From an uncultured Syntrophobacterales bacterium (GTDB lineage Bacteria; Desulfobacterota; Syntrophia; Syntrophales; UBA5619), in assembly GCA_903928915.1 (NCBI GenBank), contig CAIYSL010000018.1, forward strand, positions 26,075 through 90,074: a stretch of 64,000 bases of DNA. Reading direction: 5' to 3'. This document shows positions 8,904 to 17,239 of this stretch, piece after piece. Below the pieces are notes generated by a model. That model saw only the letters and a list, made by a program, of their open reading frames with translations. It ran no database searches and was not told where the DNA came from. Made by a program: the position numbers and the translations under genes. The first letter of the stretch is position 1. Each line of letters starts with the position of its first letter.

Positions 8904-9704
8904 TCAGCGGGAGGCGGGAGCCGCCGGCACGGCGCCGGAAACCCGAGCCTCGGTGTGTGCCGTGACGACCGTCTCGATGGCGATCTGCATCCGGGCCCCG
9001 GTCCGGGAGGGGGGGAGGTCGAAGGCCCGAGCGGGGAGTACAGAGGCAAAAGAAAGCGCCGCCGCGAGGGCGGCCGTGAGGAGCTTCTGCTGGAGACACA
9101 GCCCCCGGGTGAGCTGCTCGGGTTTGAGATAGCCCCCCTCGACGAGAACTTCGCCGATCTTCTTGCGGGAGACCTTCTGGCGCCGGAGGGCCTCTTCGAT
9201 CTTTTCCCGGGAGATCATCCGATTCCGGACGAGGATTTCCCCCAGCCGAAGCGCGGACCGCTCTTTTTGTTCCGCGCCCTGCCTGCGCTGGAACCCGAGC
9301 ACCGCAGTGAGCTCCGCGGCGGTGATCAGCCCCTTGCGGACGAGGATCGTCCCGAGCTTCTCCCCGGTCCGCTCCTGTTCCTCCAGGGCCTCCCCGAGGG
9401 AGTCGGGCCGCAGGCGTCTGGCCCGGACGAGCAACTCGCCCAGCAGCTCGCGCATCCCCGCCGCTGCCGCAATCGCCTCTGCGGGGGAAGAGCATTCCTT
9501 CTGCACCGAGAGGATCGTCTCCAACTCCGCCTCGTCCAGGATGCCCATCCCCACGAGGACGGCACCGAGCTGGGCGCCGGTGTTCCGCTGCCGTTCGAGC
9601 GCCACCCAAAGGGCGGCCGAAGAAACGAACGCGCCGTCGAGAAGGATCGTTCCCAGCATCCCTGTCTTTCCTGCCGGCCCGTTCATCGCCCGCGATTCTT
9701 CCAT
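8904..9704 (-). CDS. Stand-alone triple MshEN-domain (c-di-GMP-binding type) membrane-anchored protein
   Basis: A 266-aa protein built from six copies of the 24-residue MshEN motif (Leu-Gly, two hydrophobics, Gly, two hydrophobics, then Leu, Leu and Gln at fixed spacing). They occupy residues 16-39, 45-68, 87-110, 116-139, 153-176 and 182-205. Within each pair the spacer is exactly five residues (40-44, 111-115, 177-181), the published architecture of the cyclic-di-GMP-binding domain of MshE-type ATPases, so there are three complete domains. No ATPase domain follows. Instead residues 208-226 form one hydrophobic segment ending in a signal-like LPARA, then a short tail. The first motif residue is Arg only in copy 5 (Lys in copies 4 and 6), and Gly is replaced in copies 1, 3 and 5, so binding strength is uncertain. 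An in-frame Met at residue 7 is an alternative start with a better ribosome site. Confidence 0.75.
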   Translation of the reverse strand: MEESRAMNGPAGKTGMLGTILLDGAFVSSAALWVALERQRNTGAQLGAVLVGMGILDEAELETILSVQKECSSPAEAIAAAAGMRELLGELLVRARRLRPDSLGEALEEQERTGEKLGTILVRKGLITAAELTAVLGFQRRQGAEQKERSALRLGEILVRNRMISREKIEEALRRQKVSRKKIGEVLVEGGYLKPEQLTRGLCLQQKLLTAALAAALSFASVLPARAFDLPPSRTGARMQIAIETVVTAHTEARVSGAVPAAPASR

Positions 9705-9754
9705 GAAACACCAGCCAGTCTTTCGTTTGCCCCCTCCCGCGGAAGGTAAGCCGG

Positions 9755-9785
9755 GGCCGGGGCTGCGCTTTCTTGCGCAGCCCTC
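9755..9785. repeat. Short GC hairpin upstream of the MshEN gene
   Basis: GGCTGCGC at 9761-9768 pairs with GCGCAGCC at 9775-9782 across a six-base loop. It lies in the 224-base gap between the GNAT gene end and the MshEN gene start. It could end the GNAT transcript, although no T-run follows on the minus strand. Confidence 0.35.
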
Positions 9786-9928
9786 CGGGCGGGCACGTCC
9801 GCCTGGAAGAGAAATCGGCAGTTCGACGGAACAACTTTAGGGGAAAATTCGCCCGTACCTCCCGGCAGGAGGGGGCAAAGACAGCGCAGAGGAGGGGCGC
9901 GCGGCGATACGCCGCCGGCGGGAGAGGA

Positions 9929-10966
9929 TCATCCGCCGCTCAGCGCCTCGGCGCGCCGCCAGTCCTCCCGGATGATCCCCAGGAGCTCCTTCGCGAATGC
10001 CGATTCCAGGACGATGCCTTCGAAATCGGGGGGGCAGTGGAGTTTTTGCATCAGCAGACCGTCGCCGTCGAACCAGCGGGGAAGCGCGCCTCCGAAGAAG
10101 TAGCCCGCCTCCCGGAGGGCGCGCACCGCGGCGCCGACCCAGGGCGTCGTCAAGTCCGCCCACACCTGGTACACCGCGGCCTGCTTCTCCCGGCCCCGGG
10201 CCTCCAGTTCGGCGAGCCGGGCGCTGAAATCGTCCCCGACGGCGAAGACGGCAATGCGGGCCACCCGGGCGTGTGCGAACATGGTCATCTCCATCCGGGA
10301 GGCGGTTCCGGGGGGGATCCGATCCACCGACGGGCTCAGCTCCCGGCTATCGTCGAGGCGCCCATATATTTGCCGGAGCACGGCGTCGTACTCCAGCGGG
10401 AGGAAGATCCGGTGCGGCTTCGGCCGGAAGCAGCGGAACGCCGCGAGCGTCGCCACCCTGCCCCCCGCGCTTTGCTCCTTGACGTAGGCCTCCGCCGGCA
10501 TCAGGGCGACTTCGAGGGCCGTCTCCACGTACCGGCACGGCGCGATCGCCTTCTGCATGAAGGGATGGTTGCAGACCGCCTCGCCGAACACCTCCTCGAT
10601 CTCGGGACGGCGGGGGATGAACTCCTCGTTCAGATACCCGAGCATGCGCGTGTTGACGCCCAGGCTGCGGTAGTCCTTCCGGACCAGCCCGACCCCGGAC
10701 TCGTACAGGGAGCGGCAGGGCGCCGACGGGTACAGGTGGTTCACCCCGACGACCTCGCCGGAGGGGGTGCGGGCGCAGATCGACAGGTACCGGCCGTCCC
10801 CGTTGGCCCGGACGATCTCCGCGGGGTCGTAGAACAGCCGGATCGGGTAGAGTTCCCCGTAGACGGCCCGAAAGAGGCGGACGATCCCTGCGGCATCCTC
10901 AGGCTGAAACTCGCCGATAATGAACTGCTCCTGCCCCGGGGGCACGACCGGTGAATCATGGCTCAT
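9929..10966 (-). CDS. GNAT-family N-acetyltransferase, last gene of the HATPase/HisC/MFS cassette
   Basis: A 345-aa acetyltransferase-like protein. The N-terminal ~150 residues have the GNAT layout: an acidic start (IIGEFQPEDAAGIVRLF), a strand with ICARTPSGEVVGV, and the acyl-CoA loop region VRKDYRSLGVNTRML near residues 95-109. The C-terminal ~100 residues form a second alpha/beta unit ending AGYFFGGALPRWFDGDGLLMQKL, which resembles the end of the HATPase protein at 13283. The start at 10966 is preceded by AAAGGA and overlaps the MFS stop by four bases (ATGA). The frame is open for 600 codons upstream, but that part reads through two other genes and is not coding. The substrate is unknown. 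Confidence 0.8.
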   Translation of the reverse strand: MSHDSPVVPPGQEQFIIGEFQPEDAAGIVRLFRAVYGELYPIRLFYDPAEIVRANGDGRYLSICARTPSGEVVGVNHLYPSAPCRSLYESGVGLVRKDYRSLGVNTRMLGYLNEEFIPRRPEIEEVFGEAVCNHPFMQKAIAPCRYVETALEVALMPAEAYVKEQSAGGRVATLAAFRCFRPKPHRIFLPLEYDAVLRQIYGRLDDSRELSPSVDRIPPGTASRMEMTMFAHARVARIAVFAVGDDFSARLAELEARGREKQAAVYQVWADLTTPWVGAAVRALREAGYFFGGALPRWFDGDGLLMQKLHCPPDFEGIVLESAFAKELLGIIREDWRRAEALSGG

Positions 10967-12174
10967 ACATTCATTCCTTTCTTCGGTGCGGGTGACACCG
11001 ATGCAGGCGACAGGTTCATGATGAACGCGAAGCAACAGAGGGCAAAGCCCGCGGCGACGTAGAACAGGAGATCGAACCCCGCCCCGAATGTGATCAGGAA
11101 CCCGCCGAGATAGGGCAGCAGGAAATAGGCCATGTCCAGGGTGAACAGCGCGAGGTTGGTGTTGATGCCCCGCAGCAGCGGCGGCGAGGCCGAAAACAGC
11201 AGGGCGTTCAGCAGGGGGAGGCTGATCCCCATGCACAACCCGTACGCGCCCGCCAGCAGGGAGAAGGCCGTCCGTGCGCCGGCGTGCGGCAGGATGATGA
11301 AACAGGGGAGCAGGAGCACCAAGCTTATGCGCAGCATGACCAGTTTGTCCAATCTGTCGAACAGGACTGCGCCGAAGGCGCGGACCGCGATCATCGCCAC
11401 CATCGACAGGGTGAAAAAGAGGCCCACGTCGCCGCCGCCGGTTTGCAGGGCGAGGTCCTTCAGGAAGTAGAAGACCGTGGCATGGGCGAGATAGATCGCC
11501 AGCCCCGCGCCCAGCAGCAGCCCGACTGCCTTCAGCCGCAGGTTCTCCCGGATCTCGGCGGAGGTGGGGCGGCGAAGCAGGACGCCGTCTTTGCTTTGCA
11601 GCGCCCGGGCGAGGCGTCCGCGCAGGGCGATCAGCAGCACGATCGCCACCACCGCGAAGATCGAGACCCCGGCATAGATGTCCGCCTCGTTGCGGACAGC
11701 GGGAAGCACGGCCTCGGTCAGCGGCGGGATCACCGCGTAGGGGATCATCATCGCCACGCTGAGGATGCTGAACCCCTGACCGCTCTTCTCCGGGGGGATG
11801 AAGTTCACGACGAGCGAGATCGCCCCCGACGTGAGCAGCACGAACGCCGCGCCGTGGGCGATGCGCACCGCGATCAGCCCCGGCACCGTCGCGACCCCCA
11901 TGTACGATAAGGAGACCGCCACCAGCAGGAACAGCGACGCCAGCATGACCGCAGGGGCGTTGCGCACGTGGAGCCAGGGGAGCAGGAATAGCCGCAGGAT
12001 GAACGCGGCCATCGGTTCCAGCCCGACCAGAAAACCCCGCCACGCCACGGGGATGCCGATGGTGCCCAGGTAGTGGTAGAAACTGTAGAAGACGCAGACG
12101 TTGCAGAAGGCCGCCATGATCGTCAGGGCGAGGGCGACAAACTCGAAGGAGATCCAGTTCCCGGGGGTGCGCAT
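10963..12174 (-). CDS. MFS transporter
   Basis: A 403-aa major facilitator protein with about twelve hydrophobic segments in two halves. The loop after the second segment has the family-like basic/aromatic pattern, and a central cytoplasmic loop lies near residues 195-225 (RGRLARALQ onward). It lies between the HisC-like gene (18-base gap) and the GNAT gene (4-base overlap), so it is co-transcribed with both. In this setting it most plausibly exports or imports the compound the cassette makes or modifies. Nothing in the sequence fixes the substrate. Confidence 0.88.
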   Translation of the reverse strand: MRTPGNWISFEFVALALTIMAAFCNVCVFYSFYHYLGTIGIPVAWRGFLVGLEPMAAFILRLFLLPWLHVRNAPAVMLASLFLLVAVSLSYMGVATVPGLIAVRIAHGAAFVLLTSGAISLVVNFIPPEKSGQGFSILSVAMMIPYAVIPPLTEAVLPAVRNEADIYAGVSIFAVVAIVLLIALRGRLARALQSKDGVLLRRPTSAEIRENLRLKAVGLLLGAGLAIYLAHATVFYFLKDLALQTGGGDVGLFFTLSMVAMIAVRAFGAVLFDRLDKLVMLRISLVLLLPCFIILPHAGARTAFSLLAGAYGLCMGISLPLLNALLFSASPPLLRGINTNLALFTLDMAYFLLPYLGGFLITFGAGFDLLFYVAAGFALCCFAFIMNLSPASVSPAPKKGMNV

Positions 12175-12192
12175 CGCAAGAGGGTCCTTTCG

Positions 12193-13302
12193 CTACGGCA
12201 GGATCTTTTTCAAGGCGGCAACGCAGGCCTCCATCGCCTCCTGCCCGGCCAGGGTGATCCGGATGTGGTTCGGACAGCGGAAGCCGGTCATCGGCCGGAT
12301 CATGATCCCCTCGCGCATCAGCTTCCGGTAGGCCAGGGTATCGCTCAGCGGGAGCTTCGCAATCAGGTAATTCCCCTCCCCCGCGATCACCGGCAGACCC
12401 ATCTTCGCCAGCTCCCCGCGCAGAAATGTCCGGCTCGTCCGGACCAGTGCGCGGGTCCGGCGGATGTGTCCCGTGTCGTCCTTCAGCGCCGCCAGGGCCG
12501 CCTCCTGGGCGATGCGGTTCACCGAATAGACGACGCAGGTCCGGCGGATCATGTCCACGACCTCCGGCGCGCCGACCAGGTACCCGATCCGGAGCGCGGC
12601 GAGGCCGTACATCTTCGAGAAGGTCCGAAACACGACGAGGTTCGGGTATTCCCCGAGCAGGGAGATGCCGTTCGGGAAGTCCTCCTGCTCGACGAATTCG
12701 CAGTAGGCCTCGTCGACGACGACGATCCGCCTGCCGCCGACGGCGGCGAGGAAGCCCCGCAGCCGCTCCCGCGTCCAGTAGCTCCCCGTGGGGTTGTTCG
12801 GGTTGCAGACGAACAGGATCTTCGTGCGCGGGTCGATGGCGGCGAGCATCGCCGCGTCGTCGAACCCCTCGTCCTTGAGGGGGATGACCCGCGCCTCGAT
12901 CCCGGAGAAGACGGCCACCCACTCGTACACGGCAAAGGTCTTGTCGGCGGTGACGATGTTGTCCCCCTGCTCGCAGAAGGCCTTGATCACGAAGGCGATC
13001 ACCTCGTTGGCCCCGTTGCCGACGAGTATCTGGCCGGGGTCGACGCCGTGGACGGCCCCGAGCTCCTGCCGGAGGTAGTAGGAATCGCCGCTCGGATAGA
13101 CGGCGCCCTGGGGCGGCGGGAAGCGCCGGATCACCTCCTGGGCGCCGGGCGGCGGCCCGAGCGGGTTTTCGTTGTTGTTCAGACGGTACAGCCGCGCGCA
13201 GCCGTAGAGCTTCATCAGCTCCGGGTCGGGCCTGCTGGGGATGTAGGGCTCGAATTCCCGGACATAGGCCGGGACCAGGCTCTCAAGATTCGGTTGCGTC
13301 AT
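12193..13302 (-). CDS. HisC-like class I/II PLP aminotransferase
   Basis: A 369-aa fold-type I aminotransferase of the histidinol-phosphate aminotransferase group. The N-terminal LNNNENPLGPPP block (41-52), CNPNNPTG with Asn170, VVDEAY with Asp197 and the PLP lysine K230 in FSKMYGLAALRIGY are all in place. The start overlaps the end of the HATPase gene by 20 bases. No other his genes are nearby, so it is more likely a dedicated aminotransferase for an amino-acid or amino-phosphonate/phosphate product than the histidine enzyme. The cassette setting (regulator-like ATPase, MFS, GNAT) suggests a small secondary metabolite, which is inference. Confidence 0.85.
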   Translation of the reverse strand: MTQPNLESLVPAYVREFEPYIPSRPDPELMKLYGCARLYRLNNNENPLGPPPGAQEVIRRFPPPQGAVYPSGDSYYLRQELGAVHGVDPGQILVGNGANEVIAFVIKAFCEQGDNIVTADKTFAVYEWVAVFSGIEARVIPLKDEGFDDAAMLAAIDPRTKILFVCNPNNPTGSYWTRERLRGFLAAVGGRRIVVVDEAYCEFVEQEDFPNGISLLGEYPNLVVFRTFSKMYGLAALRIGYLVGAPEVVDMIRRTCVVYSVNRIAQEAALAALKDDTGHIRRTRALVRTSRTFLRGELAKMGLPVIAGEGNYLIAKLPLSDTLAYRKLMREGIMIRPMTGFRCPNHIRITLAGQEAMEACVAALKKILP

Positions 13303-14602
13303 GATGCTGGAAGATCACGAGGTCCGCTTGCCCGGCAAAGGGCAAAAGGAGCGCCGGCGTGAACCCGTTGGCCATCAGGACCGGGATCAGCTCCGCGTGC
13401 CAGGGGAGCCCCAGGTCGATTTCGAACAGCAGGGTGGTCAGGCCGTCGGCCTGCAGGTAGCGGACGTGCCGCGCCACGTTGGCGGCCAGATCGGCGCCGG
13501 GCCACAGGGGGCGGAGGGTCGCCTCGGCCCTCTCCCGGACGATCTCGGCGGCGAACAGGGATGCGCCGAGGCGCGTTTCGCCCATCGCCTGGACGGTCCG
13601 GATCTGACGGGCCAGGACCAGCCGGTCATACTCGCCGGTGAGCCAGACCGTCAGGTCCGCCGGGACCCAGACCTCGGCGCCGGGATCCTCGTGGAGATGC
13701 CGGAAGAAGAAGGACACTCCCCCCCCCGGCCCCTCGGCGGTCGAAGGGGGAAGGGACCCGAGGTGCTCGAACTGGGGCTCCAGGGCCTTCGGCAGGCCGG
13801 CGAGGCTCAACAGCCCCAGGGCCTTTGTCCGGGCGATCGAGGCGATCAGGGCGGTCAGCAGCGCGTCGGCCGCAGCAATCTGTTCTCCCTCGGAAAAGAG
13901 ATAGGGGCCGTGGAACTGCACGATCCGCTCCGAGCGCCCGGAAAAGATGATCCCTCCGACGATCTCCCGCTTCTGACTGATCGCCGTCAGGCACCGATAC
14001 TCGCCGCCGGCAACCATGTCCGCCACCTTGCCCGGGTAGGCGAAGAACGGCGGCCGGTCGCGCTCCGGGGAGAACCGGCCCGCCAGCAGGGCGAAGCGCT
14101 TGACCCGCTCGCGATCCGGTTCTTCCACGCTCACTCCGGCCGGGGCTGCCGGGCGGGGAAGCTGTTCGGAAAAGCGGGGGTAGACCTTTTCCATCGTCAC
14201 GGCCAGACAGATCCGGTGGCCTTTCTCCTCAGTGAGATGGAGACGGTCTACGGAGCGGGAGGCGATCATGAGCCCCATCTCATCCAGGTCGCATTGCCCG
14301 TCCTTGGCCGAGTCCGAGGCGATGTTGAGTCCCTTGAGGTTCAACTGCGGGGCATGAAAACGGAAGAGGACCCGGGTGTAATACAGGCCGTCCTGGCAGG
14401 CGGTCTCCAGCTGTTCCCCCGCACAAACGGCGCCGCAGAGGTGCAGAAAGATCTCCTCCGTTGCCAGCGAGAGCTTCAGGGATTCCGTTCTCGCCAGACC
14501 GAACAGGGACGCCGCCGACTCCACAAACTGCGTGACGACGGGAAGGAAGGGGGCGCGGGCTTCGAGGTGCAGCTGGACGGTGCCGTGTCTGGGTTCGTGC
14601 AT
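13283..14602 (-). CDS. RsbW-like HATPase domain fused to acetyltransferase-like domain
   Basis: A 439-aa protein. Residues 1-145 look like an anti-sigma-factor-type histidine-kinase ATPase domain: helix with LKLSLATEEIF (42-52), then the G1-like box DEMGLMIASRSVDRL (107-121) and GHRICLAVTMEK closing the fold. The usual N-box asparagine position appears to be His54, so ATP binding may be altered. Residues 150-439 look like one or two GNAT-type alpha/beta units; the end (ALLLPFAGQADLVIFQHH) parallels the end of the GNAT protein at 9929. It is first in the four-gene minus-strand cassette with a good promoter at 14658-14686 and AGGGGAAA before the ATG. Role as a sensor or switch for the cassette is inference. 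Confidence 0.65.
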   Translation of the reverse strand: MHEPRHGTVQLHLEARAPFLPVVTQFVESAASLFGLARTESLKLSLATEEIFLHLCGAVCAGEQLETACQDGLYYTRVLFRFHAPQLNLKGLNIASDSAKDGQCDLDEMGLMIASRSVDRLHLTEEKGHRICLAVTMEKVYPRFSEQLPRPAAPAGVSVEEPDRERVKRFALLAGRFSPERDRPPFFAYPGKVADMVAGGEYRCLTAISQKREIVGGIIFSGRSERIVQFHGPYLFSEGEQIAAADALLTALIASIARTKALGLLSLAGLPKALEPQFEHLGSLPPSTAEGPGGGVSFFFRHLHEDPGAEVWVPADLTVWLTGEYDRLVLARQIRTVQAMGETRLGASLFAAEIVRERAEATLRPLWPGADLAANVARHVRYLQADGLTTLLFEIDLGLPWHAELIPVLMANGFTPALLLPFAGQADLVIFQHHDATES

Positions 14603-14657
14603 GCTCTTTCCCCTGCGTCGTTACCGGATACGCCCCGAGGGGCCGATCATGCGCCCG

Positions 14658-14686
14658 AGTATAGGGAAAATGCGGCAGCGAGTCAA
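14658..14686 (-). promoter_or_regulatory. Strong sigma70-like promoter for the HATPase/HisC/MFS/GNAT cassette
   Basis: Reading the minus strand, TTGACT (14686-14681) is followed after 17 bases by TATACT (14663-14658). It is about 55 bases upstream of the first cassette gene and faces away from the molybdenum-hydroxylase promoter at 14723. Confidence 0.7.
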
Positions 14687-14722
14687 CGGGATTCGCGGCC
14701 CTCGTCCGCTGCGCTTTCGCCG

Positions 14723-14752
14723 TTGATAGGCCGCGCTTCCCTGTGGTATAGT
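14723..14752 (+). promoter_or_regulatory. Sigma70-like promoter for the molybdenum-hydroxylase operon
   Basis: TTGATA at 14723-14728 and TATAGT at 14747-14752 with an 18-base spacer. It is divergent from the promoter at 14658-14686, with 36 bases between the two -35 boxes. These two promoters are the main content of the 321-base gene-free stretch 14603-14923. Confidence 0.6.
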
Positions 14753-14923
14753 CCCTCCGCCTTCAGAAGCCTCAAGGCTGTGCGCCCTGCCGCTGAACCT
14801 TTTTGCGCGGTTGCTCCGCGGAACGGGTTCTTGCCCGCCATGCGGAAAACGTCCCCGGGCAGCGCGGAATGGAGTGGGTGACGAGGGGTGGATTATCAGG
14901 GGGTGGGGGGGGAGAAGGATGTC

Positions 14924-17239
14924 ATGACGGGAAGGATCCCTGAGATCGGCCGGCCGCTCCCCCGGGCGGATGCGGCGGCGAAGGTCACCGGTGCGGAGAA
15001 GTACGCCGCGGACCACTGCGGTGACAGCCCGCTCTGGGCCGGGGTCCGGCGGGCGGGGGTCCCCCACGGCCGGATCCTCGGGGTCGATACCGCCGCGGCA
15101 AAGGACCTTCCCGGCGTGGTTGCCGTCCTCACCGGCCGGGATGTCCCCGGGACCAACCGCCAGGGGATCGTCCACAAGGACCAGCCGGTCCTGTGCACCG
15201 ACAAGGTCCGCCACTGCGGCGATGCCGTCGCCCTGGTGATCGCCGAGGACCGGCAGATCCTGGCGGAGGCCCTCGACCGGATCCGTGTGGACATCGCCCC
15301 CCTCCCGGGGGTATTCGGGATCGACGACGCCCTGGCGCCGGGCGCGCCGCTCGTCCATGAGGAGCACAAGGGCGGCAATGTCCTGCTGGCTGCGGAGATC
15401 AGGAAGGGGGACGCAGCCGCGGCGCTCTCCGCCTGCCCGGTCGTGATCGAGGAGACCTTCGCGGTTCCGATGGCGGCTCACGCCTTCCTGGAGACGGAAA
15501 ACGGCGTCGCCCGTCAGGATCCCGACGGGAGGATCGTCATGACCGTCTCCACCCAGGCCCCCTTCCGCGACCGCTGGGAGGTGGGCCACGCCCTGGGCCT
15601 CCCGATGGAGCGGATCCGGGTCATCGCTCCCTACCTGGGCGGCGGGTTCGGGGGCAAGGACGGCGCCACGGTCCAGTGCTTCCTCGCGCTGGCGGCCCTG
15701 CATGCCGGGGGGCGTCCGGTGAAGATGGTCTGGAGCCGCGAGGAGAGCTTCCTGGCCGGATACAAGCGCCATGCCGCGCGGCTCTGGTACCGCCTCGGCG
15801 CAGACGCGGACGGGACCCTCCGCGCGCTCCACTGCCGCCTGTACTACGACACCGGCGCTTACGCCCACCTGGGAGGTGAGGTGATGGCCCTGGGGATGGA
15901 GCACGCCGCCGGCCCCTATCGGATCCCCCATACCCTGACCGAAGGGTGGTGCCTGTACACGAACAACCCCGTGGCCGGCGCAATGCGCGGGTTCGGCGTC
16001 GCGCAGGTGAGCTTTGCCTGCGAGCGGATGATCGACCTGCTCGCGAAAAGACTGGGATGCGATCCCCTCGCGCTCCGGCTGCAGAATGCCCTGCGGCAGG
16101 GCGATCAAAACGGCGCCGGTGTGGAGTTGACCCAGCCCGCGGGGGTCGCCTCCTGCATCGAGACGGCCGGCAGCCACCCGCTCTGGCGCGGGCGCAGGGA
16201 GTGGATCGCGCAGGCGGGCCCCTTCAAGAAACGGGGGGTCGGCGTGGCCGCCGTGTTCAACGCCATGGGGTACGGCCGGGGGCTCCCGGACTCGGCGCTC
16301 GCCAAAATCGAGCTGCTTCCGGACGGCAGGCTTCGGCTGTACTCGGGCGTCTCCGACATGGGACAGGGAAACACCACCGCCTTCCTGCAGATCGCCGGGC
16401 AGATCCTGCGGCAGGAAGACACCGCCTTCGAGATCGTCCTGCCCGACACGGACCGGACCCTCCCCTCGGGCTCGGCCTCGGCCAGCCGGACGACCTACAC
16501 CTACGGGAACGCCCTGATCAGGGCCTGCGAGGAGCTCCGCCGGCGGATCGTGGGCCGCGCCGCCCTGCTGCTCCTCGTGGATACCCTGGAGGACCTGGAG
16601 ATTCTCCCCGGGCGGGTCCGTCACCCCGCCACCGGGCGGGAGGTCCCGATCGCCGCCCTGGCCGCGACGATGACCGAACCGGAGCGGATCTGCATCAGCC
16701 AGTTCCTGATGCCCGTCGTCAAGGACATCCCGGACACGGGCAAGGCCTTCTTCATCGGGTTTCCTCATCTGCTGTTCTCCCACGCGGCCCATGTGGCCCG
16801 TGTCGAGGTGGACGAACTGACGGGGCAGGTCGCGGTGGACTCCTACCTGGCCGTGACCGAGGCGGGTAGCGTCCTCAACCCCCAGGCGGTGGAGCAGCAA
16901 ATCCAGGGCGCCGTCGCCCAGGGGATCGGTTACGCGCTCTGCGAAGAGGTCCGGCTGGCCGAGGGGCGGATACTCACCCCCGATTTGGCCACCTACGTCA
17001 TCCCCGGGGCGCAGGACCTGCCGGAGATTCTCTCGCTTGCCGTCGAGATCGGCGAGCCGACCGGGCCGTACGGGATGAAGGGGGCGGGCGAGGTGGGGAT
17101 CGACGGTCCCCTGCCCGCGATCGCCAACGCCGTGGCCGACGCCTGCGGCATCGCGATCACCCGGGCGCCGCTCACCGCCGAACGGGTCCTGGAGGCGCTG
17201 CGGGACAGCGACCGCGGCGGCGCGGAGGGGCGGGCATGA
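14924..17239 (+). CDS. Molybdenum hydroxylase large subunit (xanthine dehydrogenase/CO dehydrogenase family)
   Basis: Molybdopterin-binding catalytic subunit, 771 aa from the ATG at 14924, which has a GGAGAAGG site just upstream (an in-frame GTG at 14888 is possible). Family motifs are present: GGGFGGKDG in the first half, AMRGFG (cofactor contact) and, near the C terminus, GMKGAGEVGIDG containing the catalytic glutamate. The first ~115 residues are the a/b hammerhead domain (GRPLPRADAAAKVTG). The stop overlaps the start of the fused FeS/FAD subunit by four bases. Such enzymes hydroxylate N-heterocycles, purines, nicotinate or reduce hydroxybenzoyl-CoA; the residues that set substrate cannot be judged here. 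No cofactor-maturation genes are nearby. Confidence 0.92.
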   Translation: MTGRIPEIGRPLPRADAAAKVTGAEKYAADHCGDSPLWAGVRRAGVPHGRILGVDTAAAKDLPGVVAVLTGRDVPGTNRQGIVHKDQPVLCTDKVRHCGDAVALVIAEDRQILAEALDRIRVDIAPLPGVFGIDDALAPGAPLVHEEHKGGNVLLAAEIRKGDAAAALSACPVVIEETFAVPMAAHAFLETENGVARQDPDGRIVMTVSTQAPFRDRWEVGHALGLPMERIRVIAPYLGGGFGGKDGATVQCFLALAALHAGGRPVKMVWSREESFLAGYKRHAARLWYRLGADADGTLRALHCRLYYDTGAYAHLGGEVMALGMEHAAGPYRIPHTLTEGWCLYTNNPVAGAMRGFGVAQVSFACERMIDLLAKRLGCDPLALRLQNALRQGDQNGAGVELTQPAGVASCIETAGSHPLWRGRREWIAQAGPFKKRGVGVAAVFNAMGYGRGLPDSALAKIELLPDGRLRLYSGVSDMGQGNTTAFLQIAGQILRQEDTAFEIVLPDTDRTLPSGSASASRTTYTYGNALIRACEELRRRIVGRAALLLLVDTLEDLEILPGRVRHPATGREVPIAALAATMTEPERICISQFLMPVVKDIPDTGKAFFIGFPHLLFSHAAHVARVEVDELTGQVAVDSYLAVTEAGSVLNPQAVEQQIQGAVAQGIGYALCEEVRLAEGRILTPDLATYVIPGAQDLPEILSLAVEIGEPTGPYGMKGAGEVGIDGPLPAIANAVADACGIAITRAPLTAERVLEALRDSDRGGAEGRA

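Noticed and set aside
10967..12922. Very long minus-strand open frame extending upstream of the GNAT gene (997 codons in total)
   Set aside because: The extension reads through the MFS and HisC-like genes in another frame and is arginine/glycine-rich noise typical of high-GC shadows; the ATG at 10966 has its own ribosome site and a 4-base overlap.
14621..16900. 759-codon minus-strand open frame opposite the molybdenum-hydroxylase subunit
   Set aside because: No motif or domain is recognisable, its composition mirrors the coding strand, and the plus-strand gene is unmistakable.
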